Positions 50,539 to 59,394 of a DNA stretch of 64,000 nucleotides are shown here, piece after piece. The notes under the pieces were generated by a model. It ran no database searches. It had not been told where the DNA came from and saw only the letters and a list, made by a program, of their open reading frames with translations. Both the position numbers and the translations under genes were made by a program. Where the stretch lies: contig OY282446.1 in NCBI GenBank assembly GCA_958295975.1, positions 2,209,289 to 2,273,288 on the forward strand. The letters are read 5' to 3'. The stretch is from Tepidiformaceae bacterium. Lineage in GTDB: Bacteria; Chloroflexota; Dehalococcoidia; Tepidiformales; Tepidiformaceae. How positions within the stretch are numbered: the first letter of the stretch is position 1; each line of letters starts with the position of its first letter.

Positions 50539-52103
50539 GCGAGGACCCTGCCCGCCTCGCCGTCTGGAACGCGCTGCTGGCCTCGGCGGCGGACGAGATG
50601 GGCGCGACCCTCTGGCGCACGGGCCATTCGCCCAACATCCGCGAGCGGCGCGATTTCTCCTGCGCCGTGTTCGACGCGCGCGGCCAGCTGGCGGCGCAGG
50701 CCGCCCACATCCCCGTGCACCTCGGCGCCATGCCGGAGTCGGTGGCCGCCGTGAACGCGCTCGCGCCCTGGTCCGAGGGCGACGTGGCCATCGTCAACGA
50801 CCCCTACCTGGGCGGCACGCACCTGCCCGACGTGACGCTCGTGGCGCCGGTGTTCGCGGACGGCGCGCTCATCGGATTCGTCGCCAACCGCGCCCATCAC
50901 GCCGACATCGGGGGCATGTCGGCGGGCTCCATGCCGGTCGCCAGCGAGCTCTATCAGGAGGGGCTCATCATCCCCCCGCTGAAACTGCGCGAGGGGGGCG
51001 CGACCAACGAGGCCCTGCTCGCCCTCATCCTGCGCAACGTGCGCACGCCCGAAGAGCGGCGCGGCGATTTCGACGCGCAGCTGGGGGCGCTGCGAACCGG
51101 CGCGGCCCGCCTCGAGGCGCTGGCCGCGCGCCACGGGACCGCCGAACTGGCGCGCTGGATGGCGGCCCTGCTCGACTACGCCGAGCGCCTCACGCGCGCC
51201 GCCCTCGCCGCCATCCCCGACGGCGACTACGAGGCCGAGGACGCGATGGAGGGCGCGGACGGCGCGCTCCTGCCCCTGCGCGCGCGGGTGACCGTGGCGG
51301 GCGGCGGCGCGACCATCGACTTCAGCGGCTCCGCGACGGAGCAGGACGCCTCCATCAACGCCGTGGAGGCGGTCACGCGCTCCGCCGCCGTCTACTGCGT
51401 GCGCTGCCTGCTGCCGCCGGACGCGCCCTCGAACGCGGGCGTGTTCCGCCCCCTCCGCGTGCTCGCGCCGGAGGGCTCGATCGTGAACGCGCGTCCGCAG
51501 CGGGCCGTCTCCGCCGGCAACGTGGAGACCTCGCAGCGCGTCACCGACGTGGTCCTCGCCGCCCTCGCCCGGGCCCTGCCGGAGCGCATCCCGGCGGCGA
51601 GCGCGGGCACCATGAGTAACCTCGCCTTCGGCGGCGTGCGCCCCGACGGCTCCCCCTTCGCCTGCTACGAGACGATCCCCGGCGGCGCGGGCGCGGGGCC
51701 GCGCGGCGACGGCGAAAGCGGCGTGCAGACGCACATGACGAACACGGCCAACACGCCCGCGGAGGCGATTGAGCGCGCCTTCCCCGTGCGCGTGCGGCGC
51801 TTCGAGCTGCGCGACGGCAGCGGCGGCGCGGGCCGCCACCGCGGCGGTGACGGCGTCGTGCGCGAAATCGAGTTCCTCGCCGGGGCCGGCGTCACCCTCA
51901 TCGGCGACCGGCGGCTGATCGGGCCGCCCGGCGCGCGCGGCGGCGGGGACGCCCTGCCCGGCGCGAACGCGCTCATCCGCGCCGGCGGCGAACGCACGCC
52001 GCTGGCCGGACAGGCGCAGCTGCGCGTCGCGCCCGGCGACCGCATCGAGGTTCGCACGCCCGGCGGCGGCGGCTGGGGAAGCGCCGCGCCCGACGCGCCC
52101 TGA
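50535..52103 (+). CDS. hyuB: Hydantoinase/oxoprolinase subunit B
   Basis: The 522-residue protein matches HyuB: NALLASAADEMGATLWRTGHS, the metal-site regions VHLGAMPES and NDPYLGGTHLPD, NRAHHADIGGMSAGSMP, TNTANTPAE and a C-terminal GGGGWG. The ATG overlaps the hyuA stop (ATGA), showing coupled translation and a heteromeric enzyme. No transporter for a hydantoin is adjacent. Confidence 0.92.
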   Translation: MSEDPARLAVWNALLASAADEMGATLWRTGHSPNIRERRDFSCAVFDARGQLAAQAAHIPVHLGAMPESVAAVNALAPWSEGDVAIVNDPYLGGTHLPDVTLVAPVFADGALIGFVANRAHHADIGGMSAGSMPVASELYQEGLIIPPLKLREGGATNEALLALILRNVRTPEERRGDFDAQLGALRTGAARLEALAARHGTAELARWMAALLDYAERLTRAALAAIPDGDYEAEDAMEGADGALLPLRARVTVAGGGATIDFSGSATEQDASINAVEAVTRSAAVYCVRCLLPPDAPSNAGVFRPLRVLAPEGSIVNARPQRAVSAGNVETSQRVTDVVLAALARALPERIPAASAGTMSNLAFGGVRPDGSPFACYETIPGGAGAGPRGDGESGVQTHMTNTANTPAEAIERAFPVRVRRFELRDGSGGAGRHRGGDGVVREIEFLAGAGVTLIGDRRLIGPPGARGGGDALPGANALIRAGGERTPLAGQAQLRVAPGDRIEVRTPGGGGWGSAAPDAP

Positions 52104-52138
52104 GCGCCCGCCGCATCGACGCGCCCCGCGGAATCGCC

Positions 52139-52144
52139 TATCGT
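52139..52144 (+). promoter_or_regulatory. -10 element (TATCGT), leaderless start
   Basis: TATCGT ends six bases before the GTG at 52151. Confidence 0.45.
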
Positions 52145-52150
52145 GGAGGC

Positions 52151-52585
52151 GTGACGCCCGACCGCATCGACCGCGAGATCGAGGAGATCCTCTCCCGCCT
52201 GGACGAGGACGAGCCGATCTCGCTGGAAGCGCGCCGCCGCCGCCGTCAGCGCAAGCCGCTCGGCGCGCGCGCGGGCGCGGCCATCGGGGCCTCCGGCGCC
52301 GTCGTGCGCGTCACGCCGACCTCGCTGCTGTTCACGGGCGCGGGCGTGATGCTCGCCGGGATCGTGCTGGCCCGCGTCTGGGACCCGCTCATCTGGCTCG
52401 CCTTCGCGGGCGTCACGCTCTTCCTCGCGGCCTTCGCGTGGGCGCTGCTCCGGCCCCGGCGGGCGGCCCGCGCGAGCCAGCGGCAGACCGCGAAGGGCGC
52501 GTACTGGCGCGGGCGCTACGTCGAATACGAGCCCGCGTCGACGGGCGTGCTGCGGCGCATCCGCCGGGCCTTCCGCCGCCGGTAG
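52151..52585 (+). CDS. Small membrane protein of unknown function, two helices
   Basis: The 144-residue product has an acidic N-terminal helix (DREIEEILSRLDEDEP), a stretch of basic residues (RRRRRQRKP) and two hydrophobic helices (SLLFTGAGVMLAGIVLARVW and LIWLAFAGVTLFLAAFAWAL). A basic C-terminal half with GAYWRGRYVEYEP follows. The motif order suggests a conserved lineage-specific protein, but no function is known. It lies ahead of a LysM lipoprotein on the same strand. Confidence 0.7.
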   Translation: MTPDRIDREIEEILSRLDEDEPISLEARRRRRQRKPLGARAGAAIGASGAVVRVTPTSLLFTGAGVMLAGIVLARVWDPLIWLAFAGVTLFLAAFAWALLRPRRAARASQRQTAKGAYWRGRYVEYEPASTGVLRRIRRAFRRR

Positions 52586-52594
52586 CCCGCGGAG

Positions 52595-53185
52595 ATGCGG
52601 CTTCGCCCCGGCATGGTCCGCGCGCTGGCCGCGCTCTGTCTGGCCGCGCTGGCGGCGGCGGCCTGCGGCGGGGGCGGCGAGACCGAACCCGCGCGCGCCG
52701 TCCCCACGCTCACCGACCCCGCCAGCGTGCCCATCGCCACCGCCAGCGCGGACCGCACGCCCTTCCTCATCGGCGAGGACACCATCAGCGATCCCGGCGG
52801 CGGCGCCATCGCGCGCGCCCCCCAGCCCGGCGCCGCCACCATCTACACCGTGGTGGAGGGCGACACCTGCGGGGCCATCGCCTCCGGCTTCGGCATCGCC
52901 CTGCGGACGCTGCTCGACGAGAACCCGGCCATCGACGAGGACTGCACGAACCTCGCCATCGGCGCGGAATTGCGTATCCCCGCCGCCGAGCCCGACGCGG
53001 GCGGGGACGACGGCGGCGGAGAGCCCGCCGCGGGCGCCGCCTACATCGTCGTGCAGGGCGATACCTGCTCGGGCATCGCCGGCGACCACGACGTGCCCCT
53101 GGCGACCTTCCTCTCGGTCAACGGCCTCACGGACGAGTCCTGCACCCGCCTCTCCATCGGCCAGGAGCTCACGATTCCGCGCTAA
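52595..53185 (+). CDS. LysM-domain lipoprotein
   Basis: The 196-residue product has a signal peptide with lipobox LAAAAC. A low-complexity region follows, then two LysM repeats (IYTVVEGDTCGAIASGFGIA and YIVVQGDTCSGIAGDHDVP), each ending LRIP or LTIPR. It should be anchored on the outer face of the membrane and bind peptidoglycan or another GlcNAc polymer. It starts nine bases after the membrane-protein stop, so the two probably share a transcript. Confidence 0.88.
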   Translation: MRLRPGMVRALAALCLAALAAAACGGGGETEPARAVPTLTDPASVPIATASADRTPFLIGEDTISDPGGGAIARAPQPGAATIYTVVEGDTCGAIASGFGIALRTLLDENPAIDEDCTNLAIGAELRIPAAEPDAGGDDGGGEPAAGAAYIVVQGDTCSGIAGDHDVPLATFLSVNGLTDESCTRLSIGQELTIPR

Positions 53186-53201
53186 GGCGGGACGGGTCCC
53201 C

Positions 53202-53855
53202 TCAGCCAGCCGATGCGGGGGCGGCGCCGTTGGCGGTGGCGGATGCGGCGGCGGGGCTCTCCAGCACTTCGTCGATGAGGCCGTACTCTTTGGCAGCGCG
53301 CGCGTCGAGCCAGAAGTCGCGGTCGGTGTCGCGCTCGATGCGCTCCCTCGGCTGGCCCGTGCGCTCGTGGATGATGTTGCGCAGGATGGCCTGCAGGCGC
53401 AGCGTCTCCTTCGCCTGGATCTCGATGTCGGAGGCCTGGCCCTCGGCACCGCCCATCACCTGGTGCAGGTGCACGGTGGCGTTGGGGAGGGCGGTGCGCT
53501 TGCCCTTCGCGCCGCCCGTGAGCAGCACCGTGCCCATGCTCGCCGCCAGCCCGATGCAGACGGTGGCCACGTCGGGGCGGATGAGCTGCATGGTGTCGTA
53601 GATGGCCAGCCCCGCCGTCACGCTCCCGCCCGGACTGTTCACGTAGAGCGTCACGTCCTTCTCCTCGTCCTCGCGGTCGAGGTAGAGCAGCTGGGCGATG
53701 ATGATGTTCGCCACCATGGCGTCGATGGGCGTGCCCAGAAAGACGATGCGCTCCTTGAGCAGGAGCGAGTAGATGTCGTAGGCGCGCTCGCGGCGGCCAT
53801 CGGATTCGATGACGAGCGGCATGATGCCGCGGACGGGGTCGAGTTCGAGGCTCAC
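53202..53855 (-). CDS. clpP: ATP-dependent Clp protease proteolytic subunit
   Basis: ClpP forms the 14-subunit chamber that degrades proteins fed by Clp ATPases. The 217-residue product has the catalytic triad region: Ser106 in [11 protein letters not shown], His131 in ATVHLHQ and Asp near 180 in [37 protein letters not shown] is also standard. The GTG at 53855 is used; an ATG at MPLVIE, 11 codons on, is a credible alternative and would match the mature N-terminus. Confidence 0.94.
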   Translation of the reverse strand: MSLELDPVRGIMPLVIESDGRRERAYDIYSLLLKERIVFLGTPIDAMVANIIIAQLLYLDREDEEKDVTLYVNSPGGSVTAGLAIYDTMQLIRPDVATVCIGLAASMGTVLLTGGAKGKRTALPNATVHLHQVMGGAEGQASDIEIQAKETLRLQAILRNIIHERTGQPRERIERDTDRDFWLDARAAKEYGLIDEVLESPAAASATANGAAPASAG

Positions 53856-53923
53856 GGGCGGCTCCCGGCGATGGTCCCCCCAGTCTGGCGGGCGCGAGCG
53901 GTGCGGACAAGGGCGCGCGGCGC

Positions 53924-53929
53924 TAGACT
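53924..53929 (+). promoter_or_regulatory. -10 element (TAGACT), leaderless start
   Basis: TAGACT ends six bases before the GTG at 53936. Confidence 0.5.
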
Positions 53930-53935
53930 GGGCGC

Positions 53936-54109
53936 GTGAAGACCTGTCCCGCCTGCGGACGCGAGAACCTGAACGTCTACGGCTACTGCCAGGGCTGCGG
54001 GCGCGGCTTCGCCGAGCTGGCGGAGGCGGACGGCGGCGCGAAGGAGCCGAACCCGCAGCTGCGGGCGCTCCTCGACTGGCTGCGCGGACGCCGCCCCGGC
54101 GTCGCCTGA
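53936..54109 (+). CDS. Tiny zinc-ribbon protein (57 residues)
   Basis: The frame reads [20 protein letters not shown] then CGRGFAEL, giving two CxxC pairs spaced as in a zinc ribbon, and a short Leu/Arg-rich tail. The promoter element six bases before its GTG supports a real gene although it is very short. The function is unknown. The next gene, a methyltransferase, begins 14 bases later. Confidence 0.62.
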   Translation: MKTCPACGRENLNVYGYCQGCGRGFAELAEADGGAKEPNPQLRALLDWLRGRRPGVA

Positions 54110-54123
54110 GCGCCCCCCGCTCC

Positions 54124-54762
54124 GTGTCCCCCGCCCGAACGCGGCTCACGCGCATCGCCGGAAGCTACGACCGGGGCGCGCTCGCCTACGCGCAGCAGGG
54201 CGAGGCTTCGCCGCGGGACTGGTTCGATGAGCCCCGGCGGCGGTTCCACGGCCTCCTGCGGCCAAACGCGCGCGTGCTGGACGTCGGCTGCGGGCCAGGG
54301 TTCGAAATGGCCGACCTCGACCGGTTGGGGCTGCGCGCGGTCGGGCTGGACGTCTCGCGGGGCCAGCTGCGGATCGCCCGCGAGCGTCTGCCCTTCGCGG
54401 GGCTGGCGCGCGGCGCGATGCTCGCGCTCCCCTTCCGCGCGGCGGCGTTCGACGGCGCGTGGGCGTCGGCGTCCCTGCACCACCTGACCCGCGACGAAGC
54501 GCCCCGCGGGCTCGCGGAGATACGCCGCATTCTGGCGGATGGGGGCGCGTTCTACGCTTCCGTCCAGCGCGGGCACGCCGCCGGCTGGATTCGCGGCGAG
54601 GCCGTGGCGGAGGACCTCTGGTACACCTTCTTCGGGGAGCGCGAATGGCGGGAGCTGCTCGCCGCGGCGGGGTTCTCCGTGCGCTGGTTCCTCGCCGCTT
54701 CCGGCGGAGCGACCAACGCAGGCGCGAGCGGATGGATCAACAGCATCGCCATCGCCGCGTGA
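54124..54762 (+). CDS. Class I SAM-dependent methyltransferase
   Basis: The 212-residue protein has the SAM-binding motif [15 protein letters not shown], then [13 protein letters not shown] and the post-motif region [20 protein letters not shown], as in UbiE/Methyltransf_11 small-molecule enzymes. The GTG at 54124 is the first start in the coding stretch. The substrate is unknown; it lies between a zinc-ribbon gene and aldolase. Confidence 0.85.
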   Translation: MSPARTRLTRIAGSYDRGALAYAQQGEASPRDWFDEPRRRFHGLLRPNARVLDVGCGPGFEMADLDRLGLRAVGLDVSRGQLRIARERLPFAGLARGAMLALPFRAAAFDGAWASASLHHLTRDEAPRGLAEIRRILADGGAFYASVQRGHAAGWIRGEAVAEDLWYTFFGEREWRELLAAAGFSVRWFLAASGGATNAGASGWINSIAIAA

Positions 54763-54844
54763 CGCCCGCCCCGCGCCGTGCCCGCCCGCGGGAGCGCGTA
54801 AGATGGGCGGCATCGCAGCCGCCCCGCGGGGGCAGGGGGACCGC

Positions 54845-55870
54845 ATGGACGCAGGCGCGCTCCGCCGCACCGTCGCCGACCTGATCGCGCCGGGCAAGGG
54901 CATCCTCGCCGCCGACGAGAGCTCGGGCACGATCAAGCGCCGCTTCGACTCCATCGGCGTGGAATCGACGGAGGAGAACCGCCGCGCCTACCGCACGCTG
55001 CTGCTCACCGCGCCGGGCGCGGGCGACTCCATCTGCGGCGTCATCCTCTTCGAGGAAACGCTGGGGCAGTGCGACGACGCGGGCGTCCCCCTGCCCGAAG
55101 TGGCCGCGAGCCGGGGCATCGTCCCGGGCGTCAAGGTGGACAAGGGCACGGTCCCCCTCGCGGGCGCGCCCGGCGACCTGATCACGGAAGGGCTCGACGG
55201 GCTGGCCGGACGGCTGGAGGGCTACAAGGCGCAGGGGGCGCGCTTCGCCAAGTGGCGCGAGGTCTACAACGTGGGCGACGCCCTGCCCGGCGCGCTCGCC
55301 GTCTCCGCCAACGCCGAGGTGCTGGCGCGCTACGCCCGCGTCTGCCAGGAGGCGGGCGTGGTCCCCATCGTCGAGCCCGAGGTGCTGATGGACGGCGGCC
55401 ACTCCATCGAACGCTGCGCGGAGGTGACGGAGGCGGTGCTGCACGCGGTGTTCGCCGCGCTCGACCGCCACGGCGTGCTGCTGGAGGGCATCGTGCTCAA
55501 GCCGAACATGGTCCTGCCCGGCAGCGAGCACGAGAAGGCCGCGCCGGAACGGGTGGCGGAGGCCACGCTCACCGTTTTCCGGCGGGCGGTGCCGGCGGCG
55601 GTCCCGACCATCAACTTCCTCTCCGGCGGGCAGTCGGCGGTGGAATCGACGGAGAACCTGCACGCCATCAACGCGGCCTCCGGTCCGAAGCCCTGGGCGC
55701 TGAGCTTCTCCTACGGGCGCGGGCTGCAGGCTCCGGCGCTGGCGGCGTGGGGGGGCAGGGCGGAGAACGCGGCAGCGGCGCAGGCGGCCTTCCTGGAGCG
55801 CGCGCGCCTGAACGGCCTCGCCCGCGACGGGCGCTACGAAGGCGAGCCCGCAACCCCGGCGGCGGGCTGA
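54845..55870 (+). CDS. fba: Class I fructose-bisphosphate aldolase
   Basis: The 341-residue enzyme is of the animal/plant-like class I type: PGKGILAADESSGTIKRRF, GVILFEETLGQ, GVKVDKGTVPL, FAKWREVYN, VPIVEPEVLMDG and the Schiff-base Lys in LEGIVLKPNMVLPG, then FLSGGQSAVESTENL. It cleaves fructose-1,6-bisphosphate in glycolysis or works in reverse. The ATG at 54845 gives the usual N-terminus. A TAAGAT box at about 54799 would leave a short leader. Confidence 0.95.
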   Translation: MDAGALRRTVADLIAPGKGILAADESSGTIKRRFDSIGVESTEENRRAYRTLLLTAPGAGDSICGVILFEETLGQCDDAGVPLPEVAASRGIVPGVKVDKGTVPLAGAPGDLITEGLDGLAGRLEGYKAQGARFAKWREVYNVGDALPGALAVSANAEVLARYARVCQEAGVVPIVEPEVLMDGGHSIERCAEVTEAVLHAVFAALDRHGVLLEGIVLKPNMVLPGSEHEKAAPERVAEATLTVFRRAVPAAVPTINFLSGGQSAVESTENLHAINAASGPKPWALSFSYGRGLQAPALAAWGGRAENAAAAQAAFLERARLNGLARDGRYEGEPATPAAG

Positions 55871-55921
55871 CGCGCGCGCTAGAATCGGGGGAGCCGCGCG
55901 GGGCGCGGCGGGAGGCTGGCG

Positions 55922-57601
55922 ATGACGGCCACGAAGACGCGCGATCGAGACACGGACCGCCTCTACGCGCGGCTGGAGGAGAGCATCGTCGGGCGCGACC
56001 AGCTGGCCGCCCGCGGGACGCTCCTCGAACTGCTGGAGGCCGGGCGCGAGCCGGTCGAAATCCTGAGCGAGACGGTGCGCGCGCACGCGCCCTACACGAA
56101 CGTGCCCTACCACCAGCGCATCGATGGCGGCGTGCTGCGCTTCGTGAACAACGACCACTGCCTGCTGAGCGCGCGCACCTGTCTGGGGCTGCCGCGCCAC
56201 CTGCCCGCGGAGCTGCGCCACCTGCCGCTGGCGCAGACGCTCTGGTACGCGCCCACGGGCCTGGACCCGTGGAACCAGCTCATCGGGCGCATGCCCGGCC
56301 ACTACGGGCGTCGCGCCTACCGGGCCGAGCCGGGCGTGGCCGCGCCGCCGCCCGAACGGCACTGGGAGGATCAGGAGCCGCTGCGCCTCGAGGGCAGCTT
56401 CGGGGAGCGGCTGAACGAGTGGCTCACGCTGGTGGAGCGGGGCGAGGTGACGCGCGCCTACCGCGTCTTCCTCGGCCTCTTCGAGGAGAAGGCGCGGCGC
56501 GACGAGCTGCTGGCGCAGCTGGTGTTCGCGGGGCTCATCGACGTGCAGGGGCGGCTCCTCTACAACCGCTCCTACACCACCGGGCACAAGGCCTACCGCG
56601 CCCGCGCCACGGTGGAGCTGGGGCGCGCCATCGGCTGGGACGACGCGCGCCACGTGCTCTACGCGGGCGTGCTCGACATGGCCGTGGGGCCGCGCTGGCA
56701 CTCGGAGTACGAGATGGCCTGCCAGGTGGAGCTCTACCGCCTGCGCGCGGAACTGCCCGGCTCGTCCATCGACCCGACGCCGCCGCCGGGCCACGACGCC
56801 GAGCTGTTCGCCAACGACGAGCCCCTGTCGGAACCGGAGACGGAGGGCCTCATCCGCGCCCTCACCACGATGCCGGAACCGGACTACATCGAGCATCTGG
56901 TGGCGCTGCTGCTGGCGGGGCGCGGGCCGCGCCGCATCCTCGACGCAATCCAGGTGGCGGCGGCCAACGTCATCCTCGAAACGGTGGTGCCGGACGAGTT
57001 CTCCATGCCCCAGCACGCCTACGAGTACGCGAGCACCCTGCGCTGGTTCTACGACGCCTTCGAGCATCCGCACCGCACGAAGCTGCTGTTCGTGGCGGGG
57101 TCGTTCGTGAACCAGGCGGCGCGCTGGATCGCCAGCCTGAAGGGCCACGGACGGCCCCTCGTGCGCCCGCCGAAGGGCACGGACGCGCTCTCCGGCGAGC
57201 AGCTGCTGGCGCGGCTGGACGACGCGCTCATGGGCCTGCGCGCGCCGGAGAGCGTGGCCTGGACGCAGGCCTACCTGGACGCGGGCTACGGGCGCTCGCC
57301 CCTGCTGCGCACGCTCACCACGGCGGCGGTGAAGCACGGGAACGATCCGCACAATCAGGAGATCGGGCTTTGTCTGGCGGAGGACTACGGGCGCTCGACC
57401 TCTCCGCGGCGGGAGACGCTGCTGCTGGCGAGCGCCTGGCACACGGCGGGGCACCGCAAGTACGGCGATTCGCTGGAATCGTACCGCCGCTTCGCCGGGG
57501 CGGCGGGGCTGGCGTCGAGCGGGGAGGGGCGTGGCGAGGGCGATCCGGCCGAGGCCGCGCTCGACCAGATCGAGGAACTGCCCGCCACGCCCGCCACGTA
57601 G
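55922..57601 (+). CDS. Unrecognised 559-residue protein
   Basis: No known domain is recognised. The protein is mostly helical by composition and soluble, with no signal peptide. It has conserved-looking patches rich in His, Tyr and Trp (HAPYTNVPYHQRIDGGVLRF, VNNDHCLLSARTCLGLPRHL, GRMPGHYGRRAYRAEP) and late His residues (EHPHRTKLLFVAGSF and HGNDPHNQEIGLCL). Such spacing could hold a metal or haem site, which is speculation. A TAGAAT box lies about 40 bases upstream with GGGAGG near the ATG. It precedes a flippase-like gene by five bases and so may act with it. Confidence 0.75.
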   Translation: MTATKTRDRDTDRLYARLEESIVGRDQLAARGTLLELLEAGREPVEILSETVRAHAPYTNVPYHQRIDGGVLRFVNNDHCLLSARTCLGLPRHLPAELRHLPLAQTLWYAPTGLDPWNQLIGRMPGHYGRRAYRAEPGVAAPPPERHWEDQEPLRLEGSFGERLNEWLTLVERGEVTRAYRVFLGLFEEKARRDELLAQLVFAGLIDVQGRLLYNRSYTTGHKAYRARATVELGRAIGWDDARHVLYAGVLDMAVGPRWHSEYEMACQVELYRLRAELPGSSIDPTPPPGHDAELFANDEPLSEPETEGLIRALTTMPEPDYIEHLVALLLAGRGPRRILDAIQVAAANVILETVVPDEFSMPQHAYEYASTLRWFYDAFEHPHRTKLLFVAGSFVNQAARWIASLKGHGRPLVRPPKGTDALSGEQLLARLDDALMGLRAPESVAWTQAYLDAGYGRSPLLRTLTTAAVKHGNDPHNQEIGLCLAEDYGRSTSPRRETLLLASAWHTAGHRKYGDSLESYRRFAGAAGLASSGEGRGEGDPAEAALDQIEELPATPAT

Positions 57602-57606
57602 CCGCC

Positions 57607-58623
57607 GTGCCCTCGATCGGGCGCCTCGCGCAGCCGCTCCGCATCCTGCTCGGCGTGGCCGTGAGCCTGCTGCTCCTGTGGCTGCTGCTGCGCGACGTGA
57701 GCCTGGCGGAGGTGGGGAGCACGCTGCAGCGCGCCGACCCGCGTTTCCTGCCGCCCATCGCGCTCGTCTTCTTCACGCGCTACTGGCTGCGGGCGCACCG
57801 CTGGCGCATCCTCGTCGGCCACCTGCGCGCGGTGACGGCGCGGCGCGCCCTGCCCCGCGTGGTGCTGGGGCAGGCGGCGAACATGGCGCTGCCCTTCGGG
57901 CTGGGCTACGTGCTCACCATCCAGCTGACCGCCCGCAAGTTCGGCATCGGCCGGCCACAGCTGTTCGGGGCGGAGGCCGTGGAGCGCATGATGGACGGCC
58001 TCGTCTTCGCCCTGCTGCTGGCGCTGGCGCTGGCCACGCTCGCCATCGGCGACGGCTTCACGGGGCTGACGGCCTTCATGCTCGTGGGCGCGCCCGCGGG
58101 GCTGGCGCTGGCCTGGTTCGCCACGCGCGAACGGGAGGGGGCGGCGGCGGGCTGGCGGGGCGTGCTCGCGCGGCCCGGGCTGGCGCCCTTCCTCACGGGC
58201 ATGCGCTCGATCCGGAGCGGCCCGCGCACGACGAGCGCGCTCGCCCTCTCGCTGGCCGTGTGGCTGAGCGAGGCGCTGCTCTACTGGGCGGTGGCGGCCT
58301 CGCTGGGCATCAGCCTGAGCTTCCTCGTGCACGTGTTCGTGGTGGCGGCGGCCAACATCGGCGCGGGCATCCCCCTGGCGCAGGCGAGCGTGGGCCTCGC
58401 CTTTCTGGCCAAAACGGCGCTGGAGAGCCTCGGCGAGCCCCCGGAGGCGGCCCTCGCCTACGCCGTGGGGGTCGAGGCCATCATCGTCCTGCCCGCCGTC
58501 CTGCTCGCGCCGCTGGCGGCGTGGGACCTGCGCGTGGGCTGGCGCGACGTGATCCCGCGCTTCGGACGCGCCCCCGCGGAACCGCCGCCCGCCGCCGCCG
58601 CCAGCATCCCGGAGCGCCCGTGA
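57607..58623 (+). CDS. Lysylphosphatidylglycerol synthase-like (YbhN/UPF0104) membrane protein
   Basis: The 338-residue product has about eight hydrophobic segments. It shows the family phrases FTRYWLRAHRWRIL, GQAANMALPFGLGYVLTIQL, GAEAVERMMDGLVFALLLAL and the late GAGIPLAQASVGLAFLAKTA. Stand-alone members are lipid flippase-like domains without the aminoacyltransferase. The GTG at 57607 follows the previous stop by five bases; the end overlaps the next start (GTGA). Transport of a lipid or polyprenyl-linked substrate is inferred. Confidence 0.85.
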   Translation: MPSIGRLAQPLRILLGVAVSLLLLWLLLRDVSLAEVGSTLQRADPRFLPPIALVFFTRYWLRAHRWRILVGHLRAVTARRALPRVVLGQAANMALPFGLGYVLTIQLTARKFGIGRPQLFGAEAVERMMDGLVFALLLALALATLAIGDGFTGLTAFMLVGAPAGLALAWFATREREGAAAGWRGVLARPGLAPFLTGMRSIRSGPRTTSALALSLAVWLSEALLYWAVAASLGISLSFLVHVFVVAAANIGAGIPLAQASVGLAFLAKTALESLGEPPEAALAYAVGVEAIIVLPAVLLAPLAAWDLRVGWRDVIPRFGRAPAEPPPAAAASIPERP

Positions 58624-58988
58624 CGGACGCGCGCGCTCCCGACGACGCCCTCTTCCGCGAGCTGGCGGAGCCGCTCCTCGCCGAGGGGCTGGCGGAGGAG
58701 GGCACGATCATGGGGTTCCCCTGCCTGCGCGCGCCGGGCGGGGCCTTCCTCGCGATGGCCGCGCCCGCGCCCGTCCCCTCGGCCACCGCCGGGCGCCGCA
58801 CGGGCGACCTGATCGTGAAGCTGCCCCGCGCGCGCGTGGACGAGCTGATCGCCAGCGGCGCGGGGGATCCCTTCGCGCCCGCCGGACGGCCCTTCCGCGA
58901 ATGGGCGCGCATCCCCGGGCGCGACGTCGCCCTCTGGCGGGCGCTGCTGGCGGAGGCGCTCGCCTTCGTCGCGGGGGACGCGCGCTGA
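58620..58988 (+). CDS. TfoX N-terminal-like small protein
   Basis: The 122-residue protein has ELAEPLLAEGLAEEGTIMGF followed by DLIVKLPRARVDELIASGAG and PFREWARI, the pattern of TfoX-N/MmcQ-like folds. These occur as short stand-alone proteins of unclear role. Its GTG overlaps the flippase stop, so it is the last gene of that operon. Confidence 0.7.
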   Translation: MTDARAPDDALFRELAEPLLAEGLAEEGTIMGFPCLRAPGGAFLAMAAPAPVPSATAGRRTGDLIVKLPRARVDELIASGAGDPFAPAGRPFREWARIPGRDVALWRALLAEALAFVAGDAR

Positions 58989-59003
58989 GCGCGGGGGCGC
59001 TGC

Positions 59004-59009
59004 TACAAT
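59004..59009 (+). promoter_or_regulatory. -10 element of tRNA-Gly (TACAAT)
   Basis: TACAAT ends 11 bases before the mature tRNA 5' end, leaving a short 5' leader. Confidence 0.6.
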
Positions 59010-59020
59010 CCGCCGCGCGG

Positions 59021-59095
59021 GCGGGAGTAGCTCAGTGGCAGAGCTCCTGCCTTCCAAGCAGGCCGTCGAGGGTTCGATCCCCTTCTCCCGCTCCA
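59021..59095 (+). tRNA. tRNA-Gly (anticodon TCC)
   Basis: The acceptor stem GCGGGAG pairs with CTCCCGC. The D arm is TAGCTCAGTGGCAGAGC, the anticodon stem CCTGC/GCAGG has loop CTTCCAA, the T arm holds GGTTCGATCC, and CCA is encoded at 59093-59095. The anticodon TCC reads GGA/GGG glycine codons. Confidence 0.96.
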
Positions 59096-59124
59096 CCTGC
59101 CTTCCCGTTGCACGCCAGCCCGGA

Positions 59125-59130
59125 TAAGAT
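59125..59130 (+). promoter_or_regulatory. -10 element (TAAGAT) before the antitoxin remnant
   Basis: TAAGAT ends six bases before the ATG at 59137. Confidence 0.45.
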
Positions 59131-59136
59131 CGGGCC

Positions 59137-59394
59137 ATGCCCGCGAAGAAGCAGCAGCGGCACGGCGTCGCACGGGACAGCCAATTCGCCGGGACGGCAT
59201 CCCCGGCCCAGCGGAAGATTGGGCTGTTTGCGGGCCAGATCCGAATCGCGCCCGACTTCGATGAGACCTCCGGGGAGATCATCAGGGCGTTCGAAGGCGC
59301 CTTCGACGACGGATAGGCCGAGGGCCTGACCATCGTCACGGCGGACGCGGCCATCGCGCGCTACGGCGTGCGCACGATGGCCGCCGGGCGCTAG
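59137..59394 (+). pseudogene. Decayed toxin-antitoxin locus: short antitoxin plus PIN C-terminal remnant
   Basis: From the ATG at 59137 a 59-residue frame ends IGLFAGQIRIAPDFDETSGE, then IIRAFEGAFDDG, the usual C-terminus of Phd/VapB-type antitoxins, and stops at 59316. Read on in the same frame, 59317-59394 gives AEGLTIVTADAAIARYGVRT, the C-terminal strand and last Asp of a PIN toxin. The antitoxin lacks its DNA-binding half and the toxin its first 100 residues, so a deletion has fused the ends. The short antitoxin may still be made. Confidence 0.65.
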
